From Lytechinus variegatus (lineage: Eukaryota; Echinodermata; Echinoidea; Temnopleuroida; Toxopneustidae), in the NCBI RefSeq assembly GCF_018143015.1, contig NC_054751.1, positions 28,130,783 to 28,194,782 on the forward strand: a stretch of DNA of 64,000 nucleotides, written 5' to 3'. Shown piece by piece: positions 10,228-22,081 of the stretch. Both the position numbers and the translations under genes were made by a program. The number at the start of each line of letters is the position of its first letter. Positions within the stretch are counted from its first letter, which is position 1. The notes beneath the pieces were generated by a model. That model did no database searches. It was not told the origin of the DNA and was given only the letters and a program-made list of their open reading frames with translations.

Positions 10228-11041
10228 CACAATTGGTTTAGTAAATGCCGTAGAAATAAATCGTAGATTTTAAAAGGAGCGTAGGCCTAGCTCTAAAAAA
10301 AAAACGAAAAGAAAAGTCACACTCTTCGTCGGTGTCCATGATGTGACACAAATTAATTCAAGTAAATTTCTGAAACAGTCGTGATAAATAGTCTGTTCAT
10401 GTGCAAACTGATTGTGAAACTCACCTTTCAAAGAAATTAATGTGCTGAAGATGGAGAAAGGCCAGCACTGTTAAAAAAAATCGCATAAAGAAACGTTTCC
10501 ATGACTGCAAGATGACAATGGCGAATCTCCGATTCTAAAACAGGAAAATCTGAAAAGGGTCTAACCCGCCACAGTCCAAGTTTAGCAGTAAAATTACCTG
10601 AGTAAAATAGAAATAGTCTGCTTCGGCATATAAGAAAAATAATAGTCACAATTGGTTTAGTAAATGCCGTTGAAATAAAATCGTAGATTTTACAAGGAGC
10701 GTAGCTCTAAACAGTGAAAGGTAAAGTAAGTCACACTCTACGTCATTGCCCATGATGTAACAAAAGAGAATTCAAAATAATTTTCTGAATCAGTCGTGGT
10801 GAACACGTCTGTTCACGAGCATACAGAGTGTGAAACTCATCTTTCAAAGAAATCAATGCGCTGGAAGCGCAAGTTTAGTAGTAAAAGTCCCCGATGCAAA
10901 GTCTGCTTCGGCATATAAGGAAAAAAAATATTCGCAATTGGATATAGTATATGCCGTAAAAATAAAACCGTAGATTTTAAAGTCACACTCTTCGTCAGTG
11001 CCCAGTATGTGACAAAAAAATCAAAATCCGTTTCTAAACTC

Positions 11042-11043
<2 letters not shown>
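10228..11043. repeat. Three-unit diverged tandem duplication
   Basis: Unit 1 (10228-10646) opens CACAATTGGTTTAGTAAATG and unit 2 (10647-10932) opens with nearly the same bases. Unit 3 (10933 to about 11043) opens CGCAATTGGATATAG and is cut short by the (TA)n run and SINE. Shared landmarks in order are CGTAGATTTTA, AAGTCACACTCT, TGTGACA, TCTGTTCA, CTTTCAAAGAAAT and TGCTTCGGCATATAAG. Unit 2 lacks about 130 bp present in unit 1. The units are diverged, so the duplication is not recent. Confidence 0.85.

Positions 11044-11046
<3 letters not shown>

Positions 11047-11077
<31 letters not shown>
11047..11077. repeat. (TA)n microsatellite
   Basis: An uninterrupted TA run immediately 5' of the SINE, which may have inserted into it. 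Confidence 0.9.
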
Positions 11078-11080
<3 letters not shown>

Positions 11081-11410
11081 GAGCGTTGTGGCCCAGTGGA
11101 TTAGTCTTCGGACTTTGAAACAGAGGGTCGTGGGTTCGAATCCCAGCCATGGCGTAATTTCCTTCAGCAAGAAATTTGTCCACATTGTGCTGCACTCGAC
11201 CCAGGTGAGGTGAATGGGTACCCGGTAGGAAGAAATTCCTCGAATGCTCGAGCGCCCGATCAAGGTAGCCGTGCTAAAGCCGGGGTAATAATAGCAGGGC
11301 CCGCTGGGAGAACAGTTTTCGGAACTGAAGTGGCTACCCTGGGTAAATATGCCGCTATTATTATTGTTATTATTATTATTATTATTATATATATATATAT
11401 GTATATATAT
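11078..11410 (+). mobile_element. tRNA-derived SINE with (ATT)n/(AT)n tail (copy 1)
   Basis: The head starts GTGGAGCGTTGTGGCCCAGTGG. The A-box-like TGGCCCAGTGG and the B-box GGTTCGAATCC (about 11131) have normal tRNA spacing, so RNA polymerase III could transcribe it. The body includes CAGGTGAGGTGAATGGGTAC and GAACAGTTTTCGGAACTGAA. The 3' end is an ATT microsatellite. A copy at 44985-45290 is about 90% alike by eye, and older fragments lie at 45407-45690 and 55664-55740. Confidence 0.9.
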
Positions 11411-12051
11411 GCCTAAATAAGATATACACATATTTTTATATATTTGAGTTACAAAGAAATCTATTTCACAACCTTCATTGAAATGTCCCTTTCTATTTTG
11501 GTCTTAAAACAATCCGCGACATCATGGTGAACTTCAAAATTGTCAGATAAGTTATGATGTGGATTTATTATTTTAACATTTGAACCCACAAGGTCATTTG
11601 ATGAATGTTCTGTGTGACCTATTCCATTTTTCACATTTTGAGATGATTAAACATCCTGTGAAAATGTCTTGATTATTCGAGCTCTTACGAGTATAGTTTT
11701 CACAATATTCAGCAAATTTTTATCTACTACCCAAAGAACATATTTATACATATTGATTATTATCCTCATGTCATAATATTTATTTCCAAGTATTAAACAT
11801 ATTTTATTCTAATTTCCCATCACTTTATCGTGAATGTGATTCAGTAAAACTAAATGTTGTAATAAATCGGCCCATTTTATGGTGTCTTACACGATTGGCA
11901 TGTGAAACCTTTCAAGACCTTATTTCTTGTTTGCTTTCAATTTGTGGCTGTGAATATAAGTGTGGCTTCGTTTATAGGTTCGTTACGAGACGGGAGTTTT
12001 CCGTCTTAGTCATCTTGTTATTCGAATAAGGCATAATAAAATGATAAATTA
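11411..12051. other. No gene seen
   Basis: AT-rich, with no supported coding frame, RNA gene or recognised repeat. Confidence 0.4.
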
Positions 12052-12214
12052 ATACCTCAGTCACATTTTCCCCACGGTGGCCGTACGGCAAGTCGAAAAC
12101 AGCCGTTTCAACATTTTTATACCAGCTTCATTATGGGTGGTTGAATAAAAATGAACAAAACGGCTGTTTTCGACTCGAAGTACGGCCGCTGTAGAGGAAA
12201 TATGACTGAGGTAT
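12052..12214. mobile_element. ~163-bp MITE, CCTCAGTCACA termini (family E, copy 1)
   Basis: ATACCTCAGTCACATTTTCC at the left pairs with GGAAATATGACTGAGGTAT at the right. The inner AAGTCGAAAACAGCCGTTT pairs with AAACGGCTGTTTTCGACTCG. A TTAA sits at or next to both edges. Related copies are at 19910-20079 and 26568-26726. It abuts the next element directly. Confidence 0.85.
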
Positions 12215-12641
12215 TAAAGGACAAGTCCACCAAAAAAAATAAGTTGATGTGAACAAAAAGAAAAACTTCCAACAAGCATAAACTGAAACCTTCATCAAAT
12301 CGGATGTAAAATATGAAAGTTATGACATTTTAAAGTTTCGCTTAAATTGATAAACAATGGTATTTGCACATGTTCAGGGAGGAAGAAAACTTTGTTTCAG
12401 GAAAAGATTACGTATTTCATATAATAAAATACAAAAGAAATGGTGAGTGACATCAGTCTCCTCATTTGCATACCGACCAGGATTTGCACATAACTGTTTC
12501 GTGAAATTAAGCGAAACCTTAGAATGTCATAACTTTCTTATTTTTACATCCGATTTGATCAAATTTTCAGTGTTAATATGCTTGTTTGATTTTCCTCTCT
12601 TGATTTAATGCAATACTTTTTAGGGTGGACTTGACCTTTAA
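12214..12641. mobile_element. 428-bp foldback MITE, TTAAAGGACAAGTCCACC termini (family D, copy 1)
   Basis: TTAAAGGACAAGTCCACC at the left is mirrored by GGTGGACTTGACCTTTAA at the right. Internal blocks such as AAGTTATGACATTTTAAAG and CATAACTTTCTTA repeat in inverted orientation. TTAA is present at both ends. A related copy spans 15070-15667. Confidence 0.85.
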
Positions 12642-14680
12642 TAAAGTGGAGCGAAATTTCTTACATTAATTCCACAATAGGCCCTTCAGTTTTAACTCCG
12701 TTCGACAACTCATGGTCGATCCTAAATACGTATTTTGCATGTATTCTTAAAAATAAATTTACTTTGTACTTGCATTACTAATTGCATTGAAAATGCCTTA
12801 AACTGACAACCCTGTCGGCTTTTTAATTTCTGTTCTTTTTTCTCATCTTTTCATGGTCTTGTGCCGCATAACTGTTAATTCGTTCTTGAACAGCCAAAGC
12901 TGTTACTTCTTATGAGACGTTTCATATGCTTTATATAGTTGTAAGTTTTTTCAGAATCAGGATAAAAACTAGAATTCTGTACAGTCGGGGTAACTTATAT
13001 GGAATAACAACTTTGTGAAATATGATGAAGTATATAAATCGATGCATATAATAGACCTAATGTTACAGCATACATGTATCGAATTGTAAAGAAGGAGAAG
13101 AAAAATAGTTGTTTACGTTGCAAGCGTGTGGGTTTACCAGAATTGAATTTGTAGGGTATTTATTTTACAATGCAATTTTGATAATTATACCCAAACCACA
13201 CAGGATTGTGTCCAGTTCAGGAATAAAAATTATTTTCAAATTGGTTTACAATTTCTAGGTCATGTTAAGGAATTGAGGACTTAAGTATTATCTCATTATG
13301 TTATTTCAGCTATTATGTGGGTATCTAGCTTGTGGAAGATGTTTACATAAAAGTAAAAAAGTAGACATTGATTAATATGCATTTTTGCGATTATTTTCTC
13401 TCATCTCGTATATTTGCTCTGATAGAAGGGAATGAAGCCCTGGTGACTGAAATGAAACTTTCCCTGAACTGATTTTTATTTGATTACTTTAATAAATGGG
13501 AAATTACCCTGATTAAAGTCTTTCATAAGTGCAATTGCAGGCCACAAAAATATTGATACATGAATCAAAATGTCATGTAGTATAATAAGATAACTACGCT
13601 ACGAATCAGAAAAAAAAACTGTTACTGTAAGCTTTTTGCTTGTTGTGCTCAATATATAAATTGTACATTTTGGCGTCGTCGCAAAGACACCTACTACAGC
13701 TTCGAAGTGACAAATAGATTGGCAATTATCATTCCTGATAATCGCTAAGCTTAAAATGACTATTTATCTACATTACGATATACGTAATCGTAGATCGACT
13801 CCTTTTCGAAATTGTAATTTAACAATACTCCTTTTTATGGTTCATAATTATATCACGATCGAGCTGCCCCACTCCAAGGTTGCTATGTATATTAGTAAAG
13901 CACTGGGTTTTTTTCTAAGTAGTGATAAATAGGTCCAGTTTTTTTAATATCATCAAAGACAGGATTTCGAGATCATCAGCGCAAGGCTATTACTTATTCG
14001 TTACATTTTTTTAAATCACAGCCGATGGGATAATGGAATGTTGACGAAAGTATGTGAAAAGGAAGTACTGTCGAGTTTATATTTATTACAGTTATACAAA
14101 CTGAGCAAATCTGTAGTTTAGGATTGTGGTAAAATCGCAACAGAAAGTTTTTTTTTAACATTTGGAAATTGAGAATAGTTTATATGGAATATGATAAAAT
14201 ATTAGACATCAAGACATATGTGAACTGCAAAATTTTCATAGGTTTACATTTCCATAAGTTTGTCTGAGTTTAAACCGAAACTATTAACGTTTACTAGTAA
14301 CTATGGAATGCTGTTTATAGAGTTTTATATTTTCACAATTATAATGTACCCAACAATAATTCATTTCATATTCATCGTGTTCTCATTACGTTGTAAATTC
14401 AATTTTTGGGACAGTCGACACTTAGATAGATAAATATATACTTGAATTCGTTAGCAACAGGCATTCCATACATGCTTCGTCTTCATTAAAACATTGTCTA
14501 TGGTGTACCACATAACACAATAAATTGTATTGTAAGATAATTTGCCGATGTTTGAAGATAATTTCAACTTTCTTAATACTTCAAACATGAATTTATCATT
14601 TATTTTTTAAAAATCTTTTTCCTATTTCTTTCATTTTTTTCTTTAACCCTTTAACTCACTTTGATTCCTGATTCATCTCA
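12642..14680. other. No gene seen
   Basis: About 2 kb of AT-rich sequence without a coding frame above background, RNA gene or clear repeat. Confidence 0.45.
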
Positions 14681-14825
14681 TTCTTCTCCTCCTCCTCCTC
14701 CTTCTTCTTCTTCTTCTGCTCCTTCTTCTTCTTCTACCTCTTCTTCTTCTTCCTCCTCCTCTTCTTCTTCTTCTCCTCCTCATTCTTCTCCTCTTCCTCC
14801 TTCTCCATCTTCTTCCTCTCATTAA
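14681..14825. repeat. CTT/CCT-rich pyrimidine tract
   Basis: Imperfect (TTC)n and (TCC)n triplets on the plus strand. This is low-complexity DNA able to form triplex structures. It is not coding. Confidence 0.9.
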
Positions 14826-15069
14826 CTTCTCCGTCTTTTATATTCTTGCGCAGTGCACAAAACCCGGGGCAAAACTGTATTACACAGCTGGCTACACAAA
14901 GTGGCTACACAGCTCACAGATACACACACTCGCGCGCGCGCGAATTAACGCCCATCCTCACACTTCCACACACACATACCATGGACTTGGGAGGATAGAG
15001 GAAGGCTATGCTGTCTGATAAAGGTCCAACAATCAGGAAAAAGAAAAAAAAAACCGAATTTAAAAAATG

Positions 15070-15667
15070 TTAAAGGACAAGTCCATCCCAACAAAAAGTT
15101 GATTTGATAAAAAGAGAAAATTCAAACAAGCAAAGCACTGAAAATTTCATCAAAATTGGCTGTAAAATAAGAAAGTTATGACATTTTAAAGTTTCGCTTA
15201 ATTTCACAAAACAGTTATATGCACATCCTGGTCAGTATGCAAATGGGGAAACTGATGACGTCATCCACTCGTTATTTCTTTTTTATTTTATTACATGAAA
15301 TGTGAAATCTTCTAATTTTCTTCTCATTGTCAAGTGAAAAAACTATTAATTTCTCCCTGAACATGTGGAATTAGCATTGTTTATATGGTATTGTCAAGTT
15401 GGTTCTTATTGTCAAATCTGTAAAAAAATGAAATATTTTATAATTCAAACAATGAAAAACAGAAGAAAATGTGAGTGAGGGACATCATTGACTGCCTCAT
15501 TTGTATGTTACTGGGTTGTGCAAATTTTGTGAAAATGAGGGATATTTTAAAATGTCACAACTTTCTTATTTTACATGCGATTTCAATGAAAATTTCACTG
15601 TTATGCTAGTTTGATTTTTCTCGATTTATTTAAATCATCATTTTTCTGGGATGGACTTGATCTTTAA
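15070..15667. mobile_element. ~598-bp foldback MITE (family D, copy 2)
   Basis: The left end TTAAAGGACAAGTCCATCCC and the right end GGGATGGACTTGATCTTTAA are inverted repeats. The inner arm has AAGAAAGTTATGACATTTTA. It is longer than copy 1 because the loop contains extra, partly duplicated sequence around 15290-15480. Confidence 0.8.
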
Positions 15668-15857
15668 AAAGGCAAGCCCGAGGCTTAAAGGCTTTAAATA
15701 CTACCAGGTACAGGTTCCTCAATTAGGAAAAGAAAACAGGCAAGGAAATGACAAGTAGAACATGCCCCGGAGCATTGCCCTAGAACAACCCACTAAAACA
15801 CCTGCATATAGTACGATGGCTCATGGGCGTCAAGATGGAATATATAACTTATTATTT

Positions 15858-15930
15858 TTAAAGACCAAGTCCATCCAAAATATAAAGTGAAATGGAACAT
15901 CATTTTTATCGTTAAAATAGAAAATGAAAA
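15858..15930 (+). mobile_element. Single-arm fragment of family D
   Basis: AAAGACCAAGTCCATCC followed by AAAGTGAAATGGAACATCA resembles one terminal arm of the element just upstream. No mate arm was found. Confidence 0.5.
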
Positions 15931-16007
15931 TTAATGATATATATATAGATGAACAGCTAGATACATAAATTAATAAATTAATGAATAAATACACATACTG
16001 CTTATAT

Positions 16008-17098
16008 CAGTGCTTCTCAACCTTTTTTTACTCGAGGACCACTTTGACTCTCAGATTTTTTCGAGGCCCACCAACCAAACTTTATTTAAAAACGATATGT
16101 CTATACTTGTCTCAACTCAAAGATTGTCTCGACAATGATTATAAAAAACATATTAATGCGTAACATTATGATCTTCTGCTGCAGTGGAGCAATGAGCCAA
16201 AAAATTGATGGGGCTTGATTATGGTGTATCTCGTACAATCAATGAAATGTTGCGAGCGAACATGGCGAGCAAGCTCAAATTTCGACATTTTTATTACAAA
16301 AATCCAAGTTTGTGATAGATTTTTACACAATATTTAAAAAATAATATCATATTTCACCCTTTTCCCTTTTCTTTTCTGTTTTTTTTTCTTAGTCACTAAA
16401 TATCTGGGGCCAAGAGCCCCCCCCCCCCATCTGTACGCAAGTGTTCTGCTGTGAAGTAAATCCAGCCTTTTTCCTCTCGAAACACTATTTTGGCTTTCCT
16501 GCACTCTTCGGGGCAGATTTCTCTGAAGCTCTGACGGTATAAGCGCCTTATTTGACAATAATTTCAGCACATTCGACACACATTGCTTTTGGTTTTGCAT
16601 CACTCCTCAGTTATGATTAATTAAAATTTTTATATATTCAGGGTCATATTTTCTTACAGTTACCTTCTGAGACTTTTCATTGGTACATTTGTTTCCTCCC
16701 TCACCCTTTCGCTTCAAAAGACGGTCCATTTTGATGAAAGTATGTCGTGATATTTGAACATAAAGCTCTTAATAAGCACATTCGAAGCAGTTTGAGAAAT
16801 AAATACATTTGCAAAGGTCCGGTGTATGGGCGATAATTACTATGCATGCACATGAGGCCTGATGATCACATCAGAGTTAGATCGAAATCAACTTACAATG
16901 TGTATGTAAGTCAACAACATGCTACCTATAGGCGTGCCTTTAGCTTAGTTTGATCCACGGAGACCGATCAAACATACCATTTTCAGACATTAAATAGAAC
17001 ATGTTAAATACACTATTTTCCCCCAATTTTTTTTCTTCTCTGGAGCTTCTCGCGGCCCACCTGAGAAAGCTTCGCGGCCCACCGGTTGAGAAGCGCTG
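16008..17098. mobile_element. hAT-superfamily non-autonomous DNA transposon, 1091 bp
   Basis: The ends CAGTGCTTCTCAACC and GGTTGAGAAGCGCTG form inverted repeats of the hAT type. The next bases also mirror, with GGACCAC/GGCCCACC. A perfect 8-bp target duplication GCTTATAT flanks the element (16000-16007 and 17099-17106), which is the hAT hallmark. The only notable internal frames are short and not transposase-like. Confidence 0.92.
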
Positions 17099-17270
17099 GC
17101 TTATATAAAGGACTAATGAATAAAGTAAATAATGAATAAAAAGATGGATAATGAATAATCAATGAATTAACAAATAAATACATATATAGAATGAAAAAAA
17201 ATACATAAATAAAGAAATAAAATGAATGAATAACTACATGAATGAATGAATAGAAAAATAGATCAATTAA

Positions 17271-19028
17271 CAGTGGCGGATCCAGAGGGGGGCGCCCGGG
17301 CGCGCGCCCCCCTATTTTCGCCGGATTTTTTTTTTTTGGGGGGGGATGGTTATATTTACTGGATTGGTACAATGTAGTCAATTTCAAGGGCTAGATCTAG
17401 TCAAAACTATATTTTAACTTACGCTCATGGCCTTTGTGTTCGCACAAATACACCTCTGTCATACTGTATTGCAATATGTAAATTCCGGAATTCCAGGGCG
17501 CGCAAGTCGATTGGTTGGAAAGTTGCACCACTTGTAATCGGGAGTTGCAGTGCAGTGACCAGTGTGAAGATGTTGGATTGGATATCATTTTTTCCCGAAA
17601 TTTTGTGTTTTTTGTAACATGCGTTTGTCCGTCTTTATGGCAAATACATGTAAATTGTAAGTAACAGATCGCGAGAGAAAGTGTCAACGATGCGAATGAT
17701 AATGTCTATCCCCGAGATTATTCTTCACTCAAAGATGAAGCCCTATATCGGGCGCCACGTGCGCAGCATTATCATTCTGCCTTGGTCATGTACGTTTTCA
17801 CTGAAATGTATAGGTCAGACATATTTGTATTTAATGTAAACTAACTTTTACACTTTCTGGTAGATTCAGAGGCATATTATCCAGGGCGCCCCAACTAAGT
17901 TCCGCCGAAGCAATCATTCCAACCTTTATCAAGGAGCAAAGTTGTATATTCTCAATCACCAGTCGACCCCACTCCGCGTTTGCTGTGTATAGGCAGCTAT
18001 ATGTCAGCGTAAGGAGCGAAGATTTTATGTGACGGGGGGGGGGGGGGGGGGGGGGGGGGTGGGGGTGGGGGGGAGAATAAAAATACTTTCGTGCTGGGGA
18101 AAAACGTCCCGAGGACACATTGTGTATTGTTAAAAAGTAGAAATTGTGACATTAACCCCCCCCCCCTTACCCCATTTTTAATGTTTGATAATCTATAGGT
18201 TTGCTGATTACAATATATCTTTAAAAAAGATTACCAGCAAAATCGAAAAAAAAATAGTTTTAAAAATCTAGGGGGGAACGACCTCCCCCGACATATTTGA
18301 GGGAGAACACGTCCCCCGTCCCCCCCCCCCCGATCGCTGCCGATGATATGCGCGTAAACCCAAATCTATCTGACCAAGGAGGTTGGTGGAAGACAGATTT
18401 CCCCCTCCCTGATGTGTTCCTCCGCGCACCCGTCCGATTGACGTGACTTGTCAGGATTATTGAAGATGATTTGAAAATAATACGAGGGAAAAGGTTGATT
18501 ACCAGAAGATGATGTCGTTTTTTTCTGTAGTTTGTAACAATTTACTGTGCAATTTGGGGAAAAAAGAACCAAATTTTATGCATGTTGCCATACGACTAAA
18601 CAATTCTCGTTTGAAACACACAATGTAAATACACAAATGACAATAAACAGAATGGATTATTCGGAACTTATCGATTAAAAGTCTCAGTTTCGTATCATTT
18701 AAATTTGATGTTTCAATCACACGATGCAAGCAAGTGAAGGGCCTTTGCCAAATGTATGTTTTGAATGACCGCTTATACGGTGTGTGACTGGAAACTAGCT
18801 CCTAAATGAGTCAGTATGTGTCTTTTATTCATGAAGTTACAGTGATTTAAGTGTGCATTTTTCTTCTAAAGGTGCTCTCAAAATACGACTTTTGGACATG
18901 ATTTTTTGAAAAAGTCCTTGCCGTGGGAGGGGGGTATCCCCCCTCCCACAACCTCCCCCCGCTCGGTCGCTTCGCTCCCTCGCCGCTGGCGCCCCCCCCC
19001 CTATTTCAAAATCCTGGATCCGCCCCTG
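17271..19028. mobile_element. hAT-like non-autonomous element, CAGtGGCGGATCCAG termini, 1758 bp
   Basis: The left end CAGTGGCGGATCCAGAGG and the right end CTGGATCCGCCCCTG are inverted repeats. The direct repeat ATTAA flanks both ends (17266-17270, 19029-19033). Five-base duplications are known for the hAT5 group. C/G homopolymers follow the ends, and a near-pure G tract lies at 18032-18072. Near the right end, CGGTCGCTTCGCTCCCTCG is a variant of the palindromic motif seen in other elements of this window. No transposase frame was found. Confidence 0.8.
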
Positions 19029-19700
19029 ATTAATAAATAAACACATAAATACATAAATTACGAAATAAATTTATTTATTTGTAGACAAAATACATTGAAA
19101 ATGTTCCATGATTTCATTCGAAAGACGCAGTCATGGCTGAAATGCCATTGAAAATCACCCTTTCCTGTTTTATGATATATTTTGTTAATTTACCACCATT
19201 AATGTGGAGGTCCTCCATTGAAATAATCCATGTAGAAAAAAAAGATCAAAAGAGAGGAAGATCTTGCATAAATACCCGAGGAGTTATCCCCTAGTTTCTT
19301 TGAACAATGATGGAAATTGAAGAAAAACAAACAAAAGTACTCTCTTAAATGGATTGATCAAAGAATATTTTAGCGTTGGTGAATATGCGTCAAGTCAAAT
19401 AAATTACAAGGAGTGTGGTTGATTTGGGTCATTATTTAAGGGGTGAGCACATACCGGTATTTATCAACACGATAAACACGAACATGAGTTCGACTTCTAT
19501 TTAAGAGTGTATACATAACATGACATCACTTATAAATTTTCCATTCAGTTACTTTTACCATGTTTACTGTTGAATAAAGCAATGCGAATCGGATTGCCGT
19601 TATAATTGTAAATTATGATTGTATTGTTTTACACAAGTCGCTAATTGTATTTAGCATTAGAATCATCAATAAAATAAGTGTTTGTATTTATAAAATATAA
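19029..19700. other. No gene seen
   Basis: AT-rich spacer between the hAT-like element and the first tRNA gene. Confidence 0.4.
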
Positions 19701-19703
19701 AAA

Positions 19704-19785
19704 GACGAGGTGGCCGAGTGGTTAAGGCGATGGACTGCTAATCCATTGTGCTCTGCACGCGTGGGTTCGAATCCCATCCTCGTCG
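19704..19785 (+). tRNA. tRNA-Ser (GCT)
   Basis: An 82-nt cloverleaf. The acceptor GACGAGG pairs with CCTCGTC, with discriminator G. The A box is TGGCCGAGTGG and the anticodon GCT sits in ACTGCTAATCC. The long variable arm, GTGCTCTGCAC, is typical of serine tRNA, and the B box is GGTTCGAATCC. CCA is not encoded, as expected in eukaryotes. A T-rich stop signal follows. It reads AGC/AGU codons. Confidence 0.97.
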
Positions 19786-19909
19786 AATCTTTATTTACAT
19801 TTTTTTATGGAATTGAATGAAAAATGAAGATGATGGTGAAGATAATCATGGCAATAATTAGAATAAGGAGATCAATAGGCAAGCAGTAGTACTGTTTAAA
19901 GTCATCTAA

Positions 19910-20079
19910 ATACCTTGGCCACATTTGCTCTACGGCGGCAGTACGGCTAGTCGAAAACTGCCGTTTTAACATTTTTTGTACCAATTACATATAGGTGGTT
20001 TGAACTGAAATTAATAAAATGGCTGTTTTCGACTCGCCGTATATACGGACGCCGTATAGAGCAAATGTGACCAAGGTAT
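19910..20079. mobile_element. ~170-bp MITE (family E, copy 2)
   Basis: ATACCTTGGCCACATTTGC and GCAAATGTGACCAAGGTAT are terminal inverted repeats. The inner CGAAAACTGCCGTTTTAAC pairs with AAATGGCTGTTTTCGACTCG. It lies between the two head-to-head tRNA-Ser genes. Confidence 0.85.
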
Positions 20080-20205
20080 AAGTAGTTCAAAGCGTATACC
20101 ATAAAACCTTAACCATATATCAACACAATTTACAAAGAATTCCATATCAATTGGAATATAGGATTATTATCAGTCTATTACATTTATAAAAAAAATAAAA
20201 CAGGC

Positions 20206-20287
20206 CGACGAGGATGGGATTCGAACCCACGCGTGCAGAGCACAATGGATTAGCAGTCCATCGCCTTAACCACTCGGCCACCTCGTC
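20206..20287 (-). tRNA. tRNA-Ser (GCT), second copy
   Basis: The reverse complement is identical to the gene at 19704-19785 over all 82 positions. On the minus strand a T-rich terminator follows (A-rich at 20188-20200 on the plus strand). With the first copy it forms an inverted pair about 420 bp apart. Confidence 0.97.
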
Positions 20288-20740
20288 TTCTTGATACATT
20301 ATAATAAACTAAGATTTTTCTGTATTATGAAAACGGCAGGCACGAATGAAAATGAAAGACGCGTTCTTGATAAAATTATTTAAATATATACTATAAATGA
20401 TATGGTATTAATGATTAACGTGAATTGTACATCGCGCACCACTCACAGGAGAGAATTTTCTGCGCTTAAGAAATAGAAAATATGCTTGGGAGAAAAGAAT
20501 GTAAAAAAATAAACAATTACAAAGATTGAATAATTCAAATTGATTACAATTACAGAATAATATCTTTAATTAGTTGTCATTAAAATCATATGCATATTGA
20601 AGTATAGAACAATCATTATTTTATATACATGTACATTACAATCGTTATAATGAAGTTAATTACTGTAAATTTTATGATGTGAATTGAAACCACCGATTAA
20701 CAATAACAAGCTTAGCCTTAAAATGACACACAATTTATTT
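20288..20740. other. No gene seen
   Basis: AT-rich sequence between the tRNA gene and LINE remnant. Confidence 0.35.
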
Positions 20741-20741
20741 G

Positions 20742-20913
20742 TAAATAAAGATATGATTGAACGCATCCAAAAACGTTACGTCAGGATGATGTCCAAAGAT
20801 TGGACTTCAAACTATATAACGAGTTATGAAAACGGTTTAAAATGAACTTATTAGAGAAAAGACGTAAATACCATCGGCTTGTTTTTTATTATAAAATTGT
20901 TCACAACTTGATT
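20742..20913 (+). pseudogene. LINE ORF2 C-terminal remnant, part 1
   Basis: Two frames give IERIQKRYVRMMSKDW and then MNLLEKRRKYHRLVFYYK, IVHNLINVG. This is the conserved tail after the reverse transcriptase of CR1/L2/RTE-like LINEs. A frame change near 20840 separates them. The remnant stops at the hAT element and resumes beyond it at 22082. A 5'-truncated LINE copy is the likely origin. Confidence 0.75.
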
Positions 20914-20921
20914 AATGTAGG

Positions 20922-22073
20922 CAGTGGCGTAACTACGGGGGTGGGGGGCATGGGGGGCACGTGCCCCCCAATCGGCTGACAAAAAAAAACGTGGAAAAGG
21001 AGAAAAAGAGGGAGAAAGTAAGATAAACGTACTGGGAAAAAATATATTATCGTTCATTATGATGTTATATTATATCGTAATTATGTTATGTTATATTACA
21101 TAAGAAACATTTTTTTTCATAACTTTACGAAACATAATTTACTCAGGTCCTATGTCTTCATTGTTCCTGGTGCTCGCATTGTCTGTTTAACGAGATATAT
21201 AACCCTGTAATACTAAATCCTCCCGTTTTCAAGTCAATATACAACATACTGCCAAATATATTTCCTCGCACTTCGAGTGATTATTGTTTTATGTACAATA
21301 GTATGCTTCTTTTTCAAGACTACTTAACCCATATTAAGGTCTTAATAAAAAAACATTTCCTTCGCAGAAGTGGATTGGTGAAATATATCTCCTCTCCATG
21401 AATTCCTAGAATCAGTCCTTAAAATGTCCCTTTTTCTGATCTGAATATCAAAAATTTTCAGCTCGCGCTTCGCGCTCGCATCATAATTATGGTAAGTGAA
21501 CTACGAATGATCTTCCTGAATTCCTACAAACAATGCCCCTCTTCGGATCTGAATCTCCTAAATTTTCAGCTCGCGCTTCGCGCTCGCAAGATTTGATTAG
21601 TGATATGGGTATGTTAATCATGATTACAAGTTCATTATGTGCATGTTTAGATGCAATTCTAACAAAATCATCGAGCGCTTATTGGCACTCGCATTAGATG
21701 ACTATGGTGAGATGTGTATACTCTTATGGATTCCTAAAATATAGTACTTAAAATCTTCCTGTTTGGGGGTCAATATCTACAAAAATTTCAGCTCGCGCTT
21801 CGCGCTCCCATTATTTAGTGAGACAGGTACGTATCATGATTACAAAAGATTAATTATAGTGTCCCTTTTTAGGTCTGAATATCAGAAATTTTAAGCTCGC
21901 GCTTCGCGCTCGCATTATTTGACCAATGAAATACATATCCGTTTAATGGCACTGTCCTTAAAGTGACTCTATTAGGTCAGTATACCTGGTAACTGGGCGC
22001 GCTTCGCGCGCTCAATAGTGACTCAAAATTTTTGCTGGTGTCCCCCAATGCAATGACCCACGGTACGCCACTG
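20922..22073. mobile_element. hAT-superfamily non-autonomous element with palindrome array, 1152 bp
   Basis: The ends CAGTGGCGTAACTACGGGG and CCACGGTACGCCACTG are inverted repeats. The 8-bp target duplication AATGTAGG is perfect (20914-20921, 22074-22081). The interior is built from roughly 105-bp units, each ending in GCTCGCGCTTCGCGCTCGC, at about 21461, 21569, 21791, 21895 and 21995. Each is preceded by a stretch like CCCTTTTTxGxTCTGAATAT. No transposase frame was found. It interrupts a LINE tail. Confidence 0.93.
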
Positions 22074-22081
22074 AATGTAGG

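Noticed and set aside
11021-11431. 136-codon minus-strand frame and a 68-codon plus-strand frame; similar frames at 44958-45368
   Set aside because: They lie inside SINE copies and their microsatellite tails. Similarity between the loci reflects the SINE, not a gene family.
22032-22080. N-terminal part of the 85-codon frame at 22032-22289
   Set aside because: These codons belong to the end of the hAT element. Only the portion after the target duplication is LINE coding sequence.
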